Source of the DNA: RPQJ01 sp963777725
Lineage (GTDB): Bacteria > Pseudomonadota > Gammaproteobacteria > Steroidobacterales > Steroidobacteraceae
NCBI GenBank assembly: GCA_963777725.1
Contig: CAVZRR010000010.1
Span: 1-64,000, forward strand
Length of the DNA stretch: 64,000 nt
Direction: 5' to 3'
Made by a program: the position numbers and the translations under genes
Notes under the pieces: generated by a model
The model's input: the letters and a program-made list of their open reading frames with translations, nothing else
Databases searched by the model: none
Told to the model about the DNA's origin: nothing
Shown: positions 35,046-45,261 of the stretch, in pieces
Position numbering within the stretch: the first letter of the stretch is position 1
How the letters are laid out: every line of letters begins with the position of its first letter

Positions 35046-37686
35046 CTAGTCGAGCGGCGCGGCGAATGGGTCGTTGAAGTATTGCGCCCCGACGTCGAGC
35101 CATTCTGAGACGAGCTTCAACTCGGCAGGGGTCAGGCGACCTGCGTGGCTGCCGCCGGGTGCGAAGATTGAGAAGAAGCGCACAGATCCGCGGGCATTGC
35201 CTGCGGACATCGAGGCCGGCACCCGCACCGGCTCGAACTGCGGCTCGCCGGTCACGGGATCGACGCCGACCTGCACGAGGCGGTCCTGCAGGTTCGCGCC
35301 CACCAGTTCCTGCTCGTTGTCGCCGGCGAGCAGCTCGCGGTAGGCATGCTTGTGCAGGGGCTGGTCACTCGATGGCGCGTCCGTCAGTTCCAGCTGGCCC
35401 AGAGGCACCCGCAACTGGCCAGCGGCGTCCTGGTCCGAATGACAACTCGTGCAGGTGTCGTCGGCCAGCACCGTGACGCCGTCGGCCGCAAGCGTCACGC
35501 GCGGCTTGCTCCACAGCGGGTGGATGTGCGCCTCGTAGTGGATCGTGACGCGGCAGCCGGCCTGCCACGTCGTCTGGCAATCCGGGGTGGCGGGCGCCGG
35601 CGTTTCGAGGTCCGCATAGCGATAGGCGAACGCGGCATCGGCTGGTCGCCCCGCGGTGGCGGGATCCGTCCAGACGTCCTCGTAGGCGATGTCCAGCGAC
35701 AGCTCCAGCGCCGCGCAGTCGGTCTGGCAGCTGATGCGCGCACGCGCCTGCGCCATGGTCTCGCCGAAATCCGCGAACAGCGCCGGGTTCGAGTTCGGGA
35801 ACGGCAGCCCGGTCGTCGTGGCGCCGGCGTTCGCGGCTGCGAACAGCCCGGAGCGACCGTGCGATTCGCCGCTGCCACCATCGTGGCAGCCGTTGCAGCG
35901 CAGTTCCTCGCCGGCGCGGACTTGCAGCCAGTTCTCGTGCCGCGGGCTGATGCGCCGGCCGTCGCCATCGAGCACGGTAACCGCGAACGGCACGCTCGCC
36001 GGCACCTTGACGCGCACGGAACCATCGGGCTCAACCGGGGCATAGCCCAGGATCTCGCGCATGCCGAAGCGGGCGGTGACGCCGAACGCGCTGTTGTCGA
36101 AGTCGAGGAAATCGTCGTCTGGCAGGCTGACGGCCTTTTCGATGCGCAGGAAGCGCGCCGGTCGCTGGGCAGCGGTCGCCTGCCGCGGATCGGCCAGGGC
36201 CTCGAGTCCGCCCGGCGCCGTGTCCGCACCGTCAAAGTCGTAGACGCTGCGGATGTCCAGGATGCCGACGCCTTCGGACTCGAGGTCGGCATCGAAGTCG
36301 ACTCCCGCGACCGCGTCGAGGATCACCGCCGGCAAAGGCAGCGGCTGCATCGCGACCACCTCGGTGTAAACCACCCCTTCGGTCGGTGCCACGACTGGCA
36401 GCTGGGTCCGTTGGGCCGGATCGTACATCCAGATGCCGTAGAGCGGCGGTGCGGAGACGGCCGTCCCCGTCGCCAGGCGGTCCTCGGTGCACGGCAGGAT
36501 GCGTTGTTCCTCGAGCAGGCGGCACTGCGTCCAGCTCACCAGCAACCGGTTGGTGCCGTCGCGCAGCGGATAGGCCGAGCTGTAGCGGCCGCCCGGCGAC
36601 GGACCCTCGATCGGTGGAGACCACGTTCGCCGTTGCCGGAACCTGCGCAGGCCCGGACAGCGCGCCTCGATTGGGCAGCGTGGGCTGCGTGATCTCCACG
36701 TAGTTGGCGACATCGATCTCGAGCAGCTCGCCACCAAGGTCGAGCGCTTCGAATGGCTGCGCACGCACCAGGATGCGACCGTTCGTTGCAGGACGCGGCT
36801 CGAGGAAGTGCACGTCCGTGCCATCCGTGCCGGTCGCGTGGCTCTGCGCGCCGTACAGCAGCTCGAGCTGCGAGCCGTCGGGACGCACCGTGTAGAGGTT
36901 GATCTCGTTGTTCGGTCCGGCGTTCTCCCAGCGGCTGAAGACGATGCGGCCGTCGTCGAGCACGGCCGGGTCGATGTCGTGGCTCTGGTTGAACGAGATC
37001 TGCCGCAGGCCCGTGCCGTCGGCATTCATCACGTGCAGCACGAAGGCCGGCTCGCGGCGATCCTCGTCATCGGCCGCGAACTGCGGCTTGCCCTCGTCGA
37101 GCAGGATCGCGCGCGACTGCCGCTGGCGGGTCGAGGTGAAGACGATTCGTCCGTCAGGCAGGTAATGGGGAGCAATGTCGTGGCCTTCCTCGGCGACGAT
37201 GTCGGACTGGATCACGCGCCGCAGTTGCTGCGCGGTCGTGTCGTATTCCCAGATGTTCCAGGTCGGCTGGTCTTCCTCGTCCGCGCCCTCGATCAGCGGT
37301 TCGCGCATGGCGAAGACCAGCCGCGTGCCGTCGTACGACGGCTCGACGTCGCGCACGTCGCCCTCGCCGAGCGTGATCTCGGCGGTGACGTTGCGGTCGC
37401 TCGCCGAAGGCGAGGCGCGGTCGCGCACGAAGAGGTCGGCGCCCGGCTGGAAGTCGAGCAGCTCGCGCGCGTCGCTCGCGGGGAGGTCGGCAGCTGGAAC
37501 GGGCCGCTTGATGTAGGCGATCGGGAAGTCGAGCACGACCGGATCCGGGTTCTGGCCGCCGCTCGGCGCCAGGCTGCCGCCGCCGTCGCTGCTCGTGCAG
37601 CCGGCGACCGCCGCGAACAGCACGGCGCTCGCGAGCAGGCCGCACGACCGGTTCGTGCCGCAAACGTTTCGATTGACTCTGCGCAT
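35046..37686 (-). pseudogene. Large HzsA-like / PD40 cytochrome c-type lipoprotein, one frameshift
   Basis: About 880 residues once repaired. ATG 37686 follows GAGGA. Lipobox VAGC (Cys30). The first half has WD40-like PD40 beta-propeller repeats (EPSYDGTRLVFAMRE; LPDGRIVFTSTRQR; LDDGRIVFSRWEN). The second half has two haem-attachment motifs, CNGCH and CTSCH, plus extra cysteine pairs. The pattern matches proteins named after hydrazine synthase alpha subunit (HzsA-related), which here need not act on hydrazine. The frame shifts by one base near 36610, with both sides coherent. First gene of the leftward operon. Confidence 0.8.
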
Positions 37687-37954
37687 CCGACGATCCTCGA
37701 TGTGGGTCGCGCCGCGGCTCGCGCCTTGCGCGTCGCCGCACGGCACTGCCTGTGACGGCGCACTTTCTCTCACATGAGGTGCGTCGCTCCATGCGCCGCA
37801 GCGGGTTGTGTGAGGCGCATCGCAGAACCCGGGCTTGTGTGAGGCGTCTCGCAGAACCCGACTTCGCGCTTGGCGAAGCGACTGCGGCAATCCACATTGC
37901 GCCCCGTGTGGCGCATCCGGCGCCAGCTCGAGCAGAACGACGGGAGATCGGTCA
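37687..37954. promoter_or_regulatory. Divergent control region with direct repeats
   Basis: 268-base gap between two divergent operons. It holds a 26-base direct repeat, 37806-37831 and 37835-37860 (24 of 26 identical, 29-base period), built on TGTGAGGCG and CTCACA-type half sites. A third, weaker TGAGG copy lies at about 37773-37790. CTTCGC/GCGAAG at about 37862-37880 forms a small hairpin. The layout suggests operators for a shared regulator. Confidence 0.45.
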
Positions 37955-39181
37955 ATGCGCAAGGACTCGTTTGTCGACGGTCGGTGCCTTGCCGCAATTC
38001 GCGGCGGCGCCCGCAGTCTGGCCGCGCGCTGCGGTCGCGCGCTGCTGCTCTGCGGCGCGGCGCTGGTGCTGCTGCAGCCCGGCGTATCTGCGGCGGATGC
38101 GCGCAGCCAGGCCAAGCGCATCCACGACCGGCTTGCCGGCGTGCCGCCGACACCCGCGGTGCTGGATGCGATGACTGCCGACGTCGCCGCCGGCCGCAGC
38201 CTCGATGCCGCCTACAAGGCCATGGACCACCGCGCGTTCTACGACGTGACGCTGAAGAATTTCGCGATGCCGTGGACCAATCGCGACCAGACGGTCTTTG
38301 CGCCGCTGAACGACTACGTCGCGACCATCATCGGCATGGTGCGCGACGACGTGCCGTTCAACCAGGTGCTGTCGGAGGACATCCTGTACGTGGGCAGCGG
38401 CGCGAGCGGCGTGCCGGCGTTCTCGGCGTCGAGCAACGCGCACTACGAGGCGCTCGAGTCGAGTGGCGCCAACCTGAAGAACGCACTCGTGCGCACCACG
38501 CAGTCCTCCGTGACCGGTCTCCCGCCGGCGGCGACCGCCGGCGTCGTGACGACGCGCGCGGCCGCGCAGGCCTTCTTCGTCGCCGGTACCAACCGGGCGA
38601 TGTTCCGCTTCACGCTGATGAACCACCTGTGCGTGGATCTCGAGCAGGTGCAGGATCCGACGCGCCCGGCCGACCGCATCCGCCAGGACGTGAGCCGCAG
38701 CCCGGGCGGCGACAGCCGCGTGTTCCTGAACAACTGCATCGCCTGCCACGCCGGGATGGACCCGCTCGCGCAGGCGTATGCGTACTACGACTACGACGAG
38801 GACGCCGGCCGCATCGTCTACTCGGCCGGCCAGGTGCGGCCCAAGTACTTCAACAACGACGACACGTTCCGGCCGGGTTTCATCACTCCGGACGACAGCT
38901 GGGACAACTACTGGCGCCAGGGCCGCAATGCACTGCTCGGCTGGGATGCCTCGCTGCCGGCGCGCGGGCAGGGCGCCAAGTCGATGGGCCGCGAACTCGC
39001 CGGCACCGAGCAGTTCGCCCGCTGCCAGGTCGAGAAGGTCTTCCGCAACGTCTGCTTCCGCGCGCCCAGCGACGCCGAGGACCGTGCGCGCGTGGACACG
39101 ATGACTGCGTCGTTCAAGGCGAATGGTTACCGGCTGAAGAGGGTGTTCGCCGAGGCGGCCACCTACTGCGTCGGCGAGTAG
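37955..39181 (+). CDS. Secreted single-CxxCH protein of the cytochrome/LamG/DUF1501 cluster
   Basis: 408 residues. ATG 37955 has GGAG 8 bases upstream. Basic N-terminus and hydrophobic segment (ALLLCGAALVLLQPGVSAA) give a signal peptide. One haem-type motif, CIACH, lies at about residue 265 in VFLNNCIACHAGMDPLAQAYAYYDYD. The C-terminal region resembles the DUF1585/DUF1592-type ends of planctomycete cytochrome proteins. Other cysteines near the end (ARCQVEK, RNVCFRA, ATYCVGE) are regularly placed. Function unknown. It starts a three-gene set with LamG and DUF1501-like genes. Confidence 0.7.
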   Translation: MRKDSFVDGRCLAAIRGGARSLAARCGRALLLCGAALVLLQPGVSAADARSQAKRIHDRLAGVPPTPAVLDAMTADVAAGRSLDAAYKAMDHRAFYDVTLKNFAMPWTNRDQTVFAPLNDYVATIIGMVRDDVPFNQVLSEDILYVGSGASGVPAFSASSNAHYEALESSGANLKNALVRTTQSSVTGLPPAATAGVVTTRAAAQAFFVAGTNRAMFRFTLMNHLCVDLEQVQDPTRPADRIRQDVSRSPGGDSRVFLNNCIACHAGMDPLAQAYAYYDYDEDAGRIVYSAGQVRPKYFNNDDTFRPGFITPDDSWDNYWRQGRNALLGWDASLPARGQGAKSMGRELAGTEQFARCQVEKVFRNVCFRAPSDAEDRARVDTMTASFKANGYRLKRVFAEAATYCVGE

Positions 39182-39190
39182 GAGAACGTC

Positions 39191-41646
39191 ATGGGCATGC
39201 TCGGTTCGCAATCATTGGTGACCCGCGTCCTCGCGACGGCCAGCCTGCTGGCGACTGCTCGCGGGCTGCGGCGGCGGCGCAGAGACCGTCGAGAACCCGG
39301 TGACCACCGGTGGCTCGGCGCCGACCTACAGCGGTCCGCCGCCGGCCACGGCGGACGTGCAGTCCTTCAAGATCAACGTCTGGGACAACCTCAAGGCGAC
39401 GAACCGTTGCGGCCAGTGCCACACGGAGGGTGGGCAGGCGCCGCAGTTCGTGCGCCAGGACGACATCAACCTCGCGTACGCGGCGGCCAACGGCATCGTG
39501 ACGCTTGGTTCGCCGCGCGACTCGCGCCTGGTCACCAAGGTCGCCGGCGGCCACAACTGCTGGCTCGCCAGCACCGCGGCCTGCGCCGACATCCTGACGA
39601 CCTGGATCTCGAACTGGGCCGGTGCGACGGCCGGCGGCAGCGCCGGCGTCGATCTCGAGGCGCCGCCGATCCGCGACCCGGGCGCGAGCAAGAGCTTCCC
39701 GGCCGCGCCGGACCTCTTCGGCAGCACGGTCCATCCGCTGCTCGAGGAGTACTGCGCCCGCTGCCATGCGCCGTCCGCGGCGAGCTCGCAGTCGCCGTTC
39801 TTCGCGTCGGCCGACGTCGACGAGGCCTACGCCGCCGCGCGCGTCAAGATCAACCTCGACCAGCCCGCGCTGTCGCGCCTGGTCCTGCGGCTGCGCAACG
39901 AGTTCCACAACTGCTGGAGCGACTGCGCCGCCAACTCGAGCGAGATGGAGGCGGCGATCAACGCGTTCGCTGCGTCGATCCCGCTCACGCAGGTCGACCC
40001 GTCGCTGGTGCTGTCGAAGGCACTCACGCTGTACGACGGCACCGTCGCGAGCGGCGGCAACCGCTACAACGGCAGCGTGATCGGCCTCTGGGAGTTCAAG
40101 ACCGGCAGCGGCCGGGTCGCCTACGACACCAGCGGCGTCGAGCCGGCGCTGAACCTCAATCTCTCGGGTGACGTGACCTGGGTCGGCGGCTGGGGCATCA
40201 ACGTGCGCAGCGGCAAGGCGCAGGGCTCCACGACCGCGAGCCGCAAGCTGCACGACCTGATCCTGGGCACCGGCGAATACTCGATCGAGGCCTGGGTCGC
40301 CCCCGGCAACGTGGCGCAGGAGGACGCGCGCATCGTCTCCTACTCGGGCGGCACGACCTCGCGCAACTTCATGCTCGGGCAGACGCTCTACAGCTACGAT
40401 TTCTACAACCGCTCCAGCGCGACCGACCAGAACGGCGACCCGAAGCTCACGACCTCGGACGACGACGAGGACCTGCAGGCGACGCTGCAGCACGTCGTGG
40501 CGACCTACGACCCGGTCAACGGCCGCCGCATCTACGTGAACGGCGAGTTCACCGGCGACGCCGACCCGTCGGCCAGCAGCACGATCGCGGACTGGGACGA
40601 CACCTTCGCCTTCGTGCTCGGCAACGAGGTTTCCGGGGACCGGCAGTTCGAGGGCATCTTCCGCCTGGTCGCGGTGCACAACCGCGCGCTGACGCCCGAG
40701 CAGATCAACCAGAACTTCCAGGCGGGCGTCGGCGAGAAGTTCTACCTGCTGTTCTCGGTGAGCCACCTCGTCGACGTGCCGCAGGCCTACATCCTGTTCG
40801 AGGTGAGCCAGTTCGACAGCTACGGCTACCTGTTCGACAAGCCGACCTTCATCAGCCTCGATCCCGACGGCGCGCCCGGGCAGCATTCCGCTCGCCGGCA
40901 TGCGCATCGGCGTCAACGGCAGCGAGGCGCAGGTCGGCCAGGCGTACCGCACGCTCGATACCGCGATCACGGACTCGCTCTACGGGCCGCTCGGCCAGCC
41001 GTTGTCGACGATCGGCACCGTGATCGGGCTCGAGAAGGGGCCCGAGGCGGACGAGTTCTTCCTGACGTTCGACGTGCTCGGCAGCCGCCAGAACGTGCGC
41101 ACGGATCCGGTGCCGCTGGCACCCGCCCCGCCGCCGGACGTGCAGCGCGCGGCCGACGTCGGCTTGCGCGTCTTCGACGAGATCAACGCGACGATGTCCG
41201 AACTCACCGGCGTCAGTCCGACCCGCCCGTCGGTGCAGGCGACCTACGAGCAGGTCAAGCAGGCGCTGCCGACGATCGAGAACATCGACACGTTCGTCTC
41301 GGCGCACCCGGTCGCGATCGCGCAGCTGGCGATCCAGTACTGCGATGCGCTGGTCGAGGACACGGGCGCGCGAGCGGCGTACTTCCCCGGCTTCGACTTC
41401 GCGGCGAGCCCGGCCGTGGCGTTCAGCCCCGCCGGCCGGGCGATCGTGCTCGACTCGCTGGTCGGCCGGATGATGGCGCAGAACGTCGCGACCGAGCCGA
41501 ACGCGACCGAGGTTCGTGGCGACCTCGACGCGATGATCACGCGGCTCGCGGCCTGCGGCGGCAGCTGCGCGGCCGGTCGGACCGAGACGATCGTCAAGGC
41601 GAGCTGTGCGGCACTGCTCGGCAGCGCCGTGACCCTGGTGCACTGA
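39191..41646 (+). pseudogene. LamG/CxxCH lipoprotein, two frameshifts
   Basis: About 817 residues once repaired. AGGAGA is 5 bases before ATG 39191. A shift near 39254 restores a lipobox (LAGC) followed by GGGAETVENP. Two CxxCH motifs, CGQCH and CARCH, lie in the first 190 residues, then a LamG/concanavalin-like domain (GLWEFKTGSGRVAYD; EYSIEAWVAPGNVAQEDARIVSYSGG; YVNGEFTGDADPS) at about 280-470. A second shift near 40880 (GGG run) leads to the C-terminal helical part with several cysteines. Known from planctomycetes: PSCyt/LamG proteins pair with DUF1501 proteins, as here. Confidence 0.8.
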
Positions 41647-41680
41647 CCGTGGCCCGGCGCCACGATTCGAGGTAGGCAAC

Positions 41681-43315
41681 ATGATCATTCGCAAGGCACC
41701 TCCCCGGCAGCTGGCGCTCGACGAGCCGATCCGGCACGAGGGCGCGCACAAGCGACCCGTCACCCGCCGCGACTTCCTCGCGCAGGGCTTCGCGGCGGGC
41801 CTCGGCACGGTCGTCGCGCCGACGGTCTTCGGCCTGTTCGCCAACCCGCGCGCTGCGATGGCGGCGCTATCGCCCGACCTCGAGGCGCTGCGCAGCACCT
41901 GCGGCATCGAGGTGCTCGGCGCAGGCAAGATCCCGTTCATCTGCATCGACCTTGCGGGCGGCGCGAACATGGTCGGCTCGAACGTGCTGATCGGCGGTCC
42001 GGGCGGCCAGCTCGACTTCCTGACGACCGCGGGATACGGGAAGATGGGCCTGCCGGGCGACATGGTGCCGAGCCTGACGAATCCGGTCACGGGCACCAGC
42101 TTCACCGACACCTCGCTCGGCCTCGCGTTCCATTCGGACAGCGCGTTCCTGCGCGGCATCCTCGACCGGATCTCGCCCGCCACCGCCGCGGGCATCAATG
42201 GCGCGGTCATCGCCGCGCGCTCCGAGAACGATACCGGCAACAACCCGCACAACCCGATGTACGGGATCTACCGCGCCGGCGCGGACGGTTCGCTCGCGAC
42301 GCTGATCGGTTCGCGCGCCTCGGACTCGGGTGGCAACTCGATGGCGCCGGCCGGCCTGATCGACCTGTCGGTCCGTCCGACCAAGGTCGACCGCGCGAGC
42401 GACGTCACCGGCCTCGTCGACACCGGCCAGCTGGCCAACCTGCTGAGCGTCGACGACACGGTGGTCGTCATGGAGGCCATCCAGCGCATCAGTCATCGCA
42501 AGCTGCAGGTCATCGATCCGAAGCAGAACTGGCCGGATCCGAAGCGGACCACCGTGACGCGCAACGAGGTCGTCCGCGAGCTGGTGAGCTGCGGCTACGT
42601 GAAGGCCGCCGACGTCGTCGACCGCTTCGGCGACCCCTCGAGCCTGAACCCCGAGCTCGACCCGGACATCGTGGGCAGCACGGGAGTCTTCTCGCAGGCC
42701 GAGTACGACGCGGATGGCGAGTTCCAGAAGACCGCGGCCGTCATGAAGATGGTGCTGTCCGGCTACGCCGGCGCCGGCACGATCACGATGGGCGGCTACG
42801 ACTATCACGGCCAGGGCCGGGCGACCGGCGAGGTGCGCGACTTGCGCGCCGGGCGCTGCATGGGCGCCTGCCTCGAGTACGCTGCCCGCCGCGGCATGCC
42901 GCTGATGCTCTACGTCTTCTCCGACGGATCGCTGTCCGCGAGCGGTCAGGTGGACAACTCGCCCGACGGGCGCGGCAAGTTCATGTGGACCAGCGACAAC
43001 CAGTCCACGGCCGCGTCGTTCTTCCTCGTCTACAACCCGCGCGGTCGGCCGCAGTTGCTCGATACCGGGGCGGGGGGCGCGGCGCGCCACCAGCAGATCG
43101 GCTACTTCCGCGGCGACGCCTCGGTCGAGACGGCGTCGAGCCCGGCGGCCAACAACGTCAACCTGCTGGTCGAGACGGTCGTGCTGAACTACATGGCCCT
43201 GCACGGCGAGCAGGGGCAGTTCGGCCAGAAGTTCCCGCGCAACGGCCTTGGTTCGGCGGCCGCGCAGGACAGCCTGATCGCGTTCAACCCGATCGTGAAC
43301 GGACGCATCGGCTGA
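41681..43315 (+). CDS. Tat-exported DUF1501-like protein
   Basis: 544 residues. A twin-arginine signal is clear: TRRDFLAQGFAAGLGTVVAP at about 27-46. The body resembles the DUF1501/sulfatase-fold group: FICIDLAGGANMVGSNVLIG, GLAFHSDSAFLRGI, TMGGYDYHGQGRATGEVR (metal-type Asp/His) and LYVFSDGSLSA. Export folded suggests a bound cofactor or metal. It follows the LamG lipoprotein gene by 34 bases. The function of such pairs is not established. Confidence 0.8.
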   Translation: MIIRKAPPRQLALDEPIRHEGAHKRPVTRRDFLAQGFAAGLGTVVAPTVFGLFANPRAAMAALSPDLEALRSTCGIEVLGAGKIPFICIDLAGGANMVGSNVLIGGPGGQLDFLTTAGYGKMGLPGDMVPSLTNPVTGTSFTDTSLGLAFHSDSAFLRGILDRISPATAAGINGAVIAARSENDTGNNPHNPMYGIYRAGADGSLATLIGSRASDSGGNSMAPAGLIDLSVRPTKVDRASDVTGLVDTGQLANLLSVDDTVVVMEAIQRISHRKLQVIDPKQNWPDPKRTTVTRNEVVRELVSCGYVKAADVVDRFGDPSSLNPELDPDIVGSTGVFSQAEYDADGEFQKTAAVMKMVLSGYAGAGTITMGGYDYHGQGRATGEVRDLRAGRCMGACLEYAARRGMPLMLYVFSDGSLSASGQVDNSPDGRGKFMWTSDNQSTAASFFLVYNPRGRPQLLDTGAGGAARHQQIGYFRGDASVETASSPAANNVNLLVETVVLNYMALHGEQGQFGQKFPRNGLGSAAAQDSLIAFNPIVNGRIG

Positions 43316-43410
43316 CGCGACCGTGATAGGCTGGCGGCACGCATGGCGAGTCCACGCCAGTCCCTGCGCTCGACTGCTTGCTGCCGCGGGCGCGCCCGGT
43401 TGGAATGTCA
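43316..43410. other. GC-rich spacer before the AT block
   Basis: Contains a short TGGCG-6-CGCCA hairpin (43344-43359) that could end the DUF1501 transcript. It then has a stretch (about 43368-43400) that loosely repeats the first bases to the right of the AT block. Confidence 0.3.
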
Positions 43411-43829
43411 TAAAAAATAAAATTAAAAAATTTTTAATATAATATTATATAATTTTTTTATTTAAATAAAATATTAATTTTTATATTAAATGATAAAATA
43501 ATTATATAATAAAAAAATAAATAAGTTTATTATAAAGAAAATTATATTAAATAATTTTATAAATCGGGAAGTATATAGTAAAATAGTAAAAAATAAAATG
43601 TTAAATAATTTTAATAGAAAATAGTTATTAAATTTAATTAATTGATAATTATAAAAATGTTATGAATAATTTAATTAATGAATTTAATAATATTATTGTA
43701 TTTAAAATAAGATTTAATAAAAAATAATAAATATTTTGAATATAAAATAATTAAATTTATTATATTGTAATTATTTTTATAAAATAAATTTATATAAATA
43801 ATATAAAATTAATATTTATTAATAAATGT
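43411..43829. other. Extremely AT-rich anomalous block (about 5.5% GC)
   Basis: From 43411 to 43830 I count 22 G and 1 C in 420 bases on this strand. The flanks switch abruptly to the high GC of the rest of the window on both sides. No protein-coding frame, tRNA, simple repeat or insertion-sequence end is visible. It is either a foreign insert (organelle-like base skew) or an assembly artefact. Confidence 0.9.
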
Positions 43830-43895
43830 GCATGGTGTTCGCTCGATCTGCTTCGCTGCCCGCGCTGCCGCGGGTCGCTCGCATCCGGAGCAGTC

Positions 43896-45197
43896 GTGTC
43901 GTGTACTGCCTGTGCGCTGGAGTTTCCAGTCCTCGACGGCGTACCGTTCCTGCTGGTCGATCCCGCGGCCGTGCTCGGCGACTGGCGCGCCCGGGGTCAC
44001 GCTTTCCTGGCGGAACTCGATGCCCAGGCGGGTCGCTACCGAGCCGCGCTCGGCCCATCCGTCACGCGCACGACGACGCGCAATCGACTGAAACTGCTGG
44101 CGGCGGCGTGCACCGATCACGCGCGTCGACTCCGGGCCCTGCTCGCGCCGCTCGGCCTCGGAGCGGCGGCCACGCCGGAAATCTACCGCGCGCTCGGCGT
44201 GTCACTGCCGGCGAGCCAGGGCCTGACCGGCTACTACGCGAACCTGCACCGCGACTGGTGCTGGGGCGAGGTCGAGAACGAAGCCTCTTTCCGCTTGATT
44301 GACGCCGCACTCGGCCCGTCCGTGCCGGGGCGCACGCTGATGCTCGGCGTGGGCGCTGGCCGGCTTGCCTACGACCTTCACCAGCGCCGGCGTCCGCCGA
44401 CGCTCGTGGCGGCCGACCTCAATCCGCTGTTCCTGCTTGCCGCGCAGCGGCTGCTGGCGGGCGAGACGCTCGAACTCTACGAGTTTCCGATCGCGCCGCG
44501 CGACATCGACAGCCACGCGATCCTGCGCAAGCTGCAGGCGCCAGGCGCGGTGGCGCCGGGACTGCAGCTGCTCTGCGCCGATGTGACCGAAGGTCCCTTC
44601 GCCGACGCCGCTTTCGACACGGTCGTGACGCCCTGGTTGATCGACATCATCGACGAGGACCTGGCAAGCTTCGCCTGCCGCCTGAACAGCTGGTTGAGGC
44701 CCGGCGGGCGCTGGATCAACAGCGGCTCGCTCGCGTTTTCGGGCGACGATCCTGTCCGGCGCTACGCCACCGAGGAAGTGCTCGACATCGTTGCCGCCGC
44801 CGGCTTCGCGCTGGACGGGCTGCGGGAGGATGCGATTCCGTATCTCGGCTCGCCGGCGAGCCGGCATGCGCGGCTCGAGACCGTCGTGACGTTCACCGCC
44901 ATCAAGCGCGAGCAGTCGGCGGCGCCGGCGCGCGTGCGCCGATCGCCCGAATGGCTGGAACGAACCGACCTGCCAGTGCCGCTGCTGCCGGAATTCGCGG
45001 GGCGCCAGCTGGAACTGCGCGTTCTCGCCTACGTGTCGTCGCTGGTGGATGGCCGGCGGTCGATCCGCGACGTCGCGCAGGTACTGGTCGAGCAACGGCT
45101 GATGAGCGCAGCGGAAGCGGAACCGACCGTGCGCGGTTTCCTGCGGCGGCTGCACACCGAGGCGCAGGCGCGGACAGCCTCGACGCCGTCGTTGTGA
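43896..45197 (+). CDS. Zn-ribbon class I SAM-dependent methyltransferase (5' end disrupted)
   Basis: GTG 43896 gives 433 residues, but the same frame is coding-like upstream from about 43830 (CSLDLLRCPRCRGSLASG). This completes a Trm112-like zinc ribbon, CPRC...CTAC, ahead of EFPVLDGVPFLLVDP. No normal start codon exists in that frame before the AT block, so the true start seems lost there. The methyltransferase motif I is LMLGVGAGRLAYDL and the post-motif is VVTPWLIDIIDED. A C-terminal domain (SSLVDGRRSIRDVAQVLVEQ) resembles PqqD-like winged helices. Substrate unknown; a peptide or protein is possible. Confidence 0.75.
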   Translation: MSCTACALEFPVLDGVPFLLVDPAAVLGDWRARGHAFLAELDAQAGRYRAALGPSVTRTTTRNRLKLLAAACTDHARRLRALLAPLGLGAAATPEIYRALGVSLPASQGLTGYYANLHRDWCWGEVENEASFRLIDAALGPSVPGRTLMLGVGAGRLAYDLHQRRRPPTLVAADLNPLFLLAAQRLLAGETLELYEFPIAPRDIDSHAILRKLQAPGAVAPGLQLLCADVTEGPFADAAFDTVVTPWLIDIIDEDLASFACRLNSWLRPGGRWINSGSLAFSGDDPVRRYATEEVLDIVAAAGFALDGLREDAIPYLGSPASRHARLETVVTFTAIKREQSAAPARVRRSPEWLERTDLPVPLLPEFAGRQLELRVLAYVSSLVDGRRSIRDVAQVLVEQRLMSAAEAEPTVRGFLRRLHTEAQARTASTPSL

Positions 45198-45261
45198 GTG
45201 CCCGTCCTTGCCGCTAGTCTTGCCTGCGGTTCGACGTTCAGCCCAACGGAGCCAATGAACG

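Noticed and set aside
35046..37686. True hydrazine synthase subunit
   Set aside because: No partner hydrazine synthase genes or anammox functions are present; only the fold-level HzsA/PD40 similarity is claimed.
43411..43829. Origin of replication, CRISPR leader or phage attachment site in the AT block
   Set aside because: No DnaA-box cluster, repeat-spacer pattern, tRNA or integrase lies near it.
43826..44302. Protein starting at ATG 43826 at the edge of the AT block
   Set aside because: This frame loses the zinc-ribbon and the SAM motif; the methyltransferase frame carries the family signatures.
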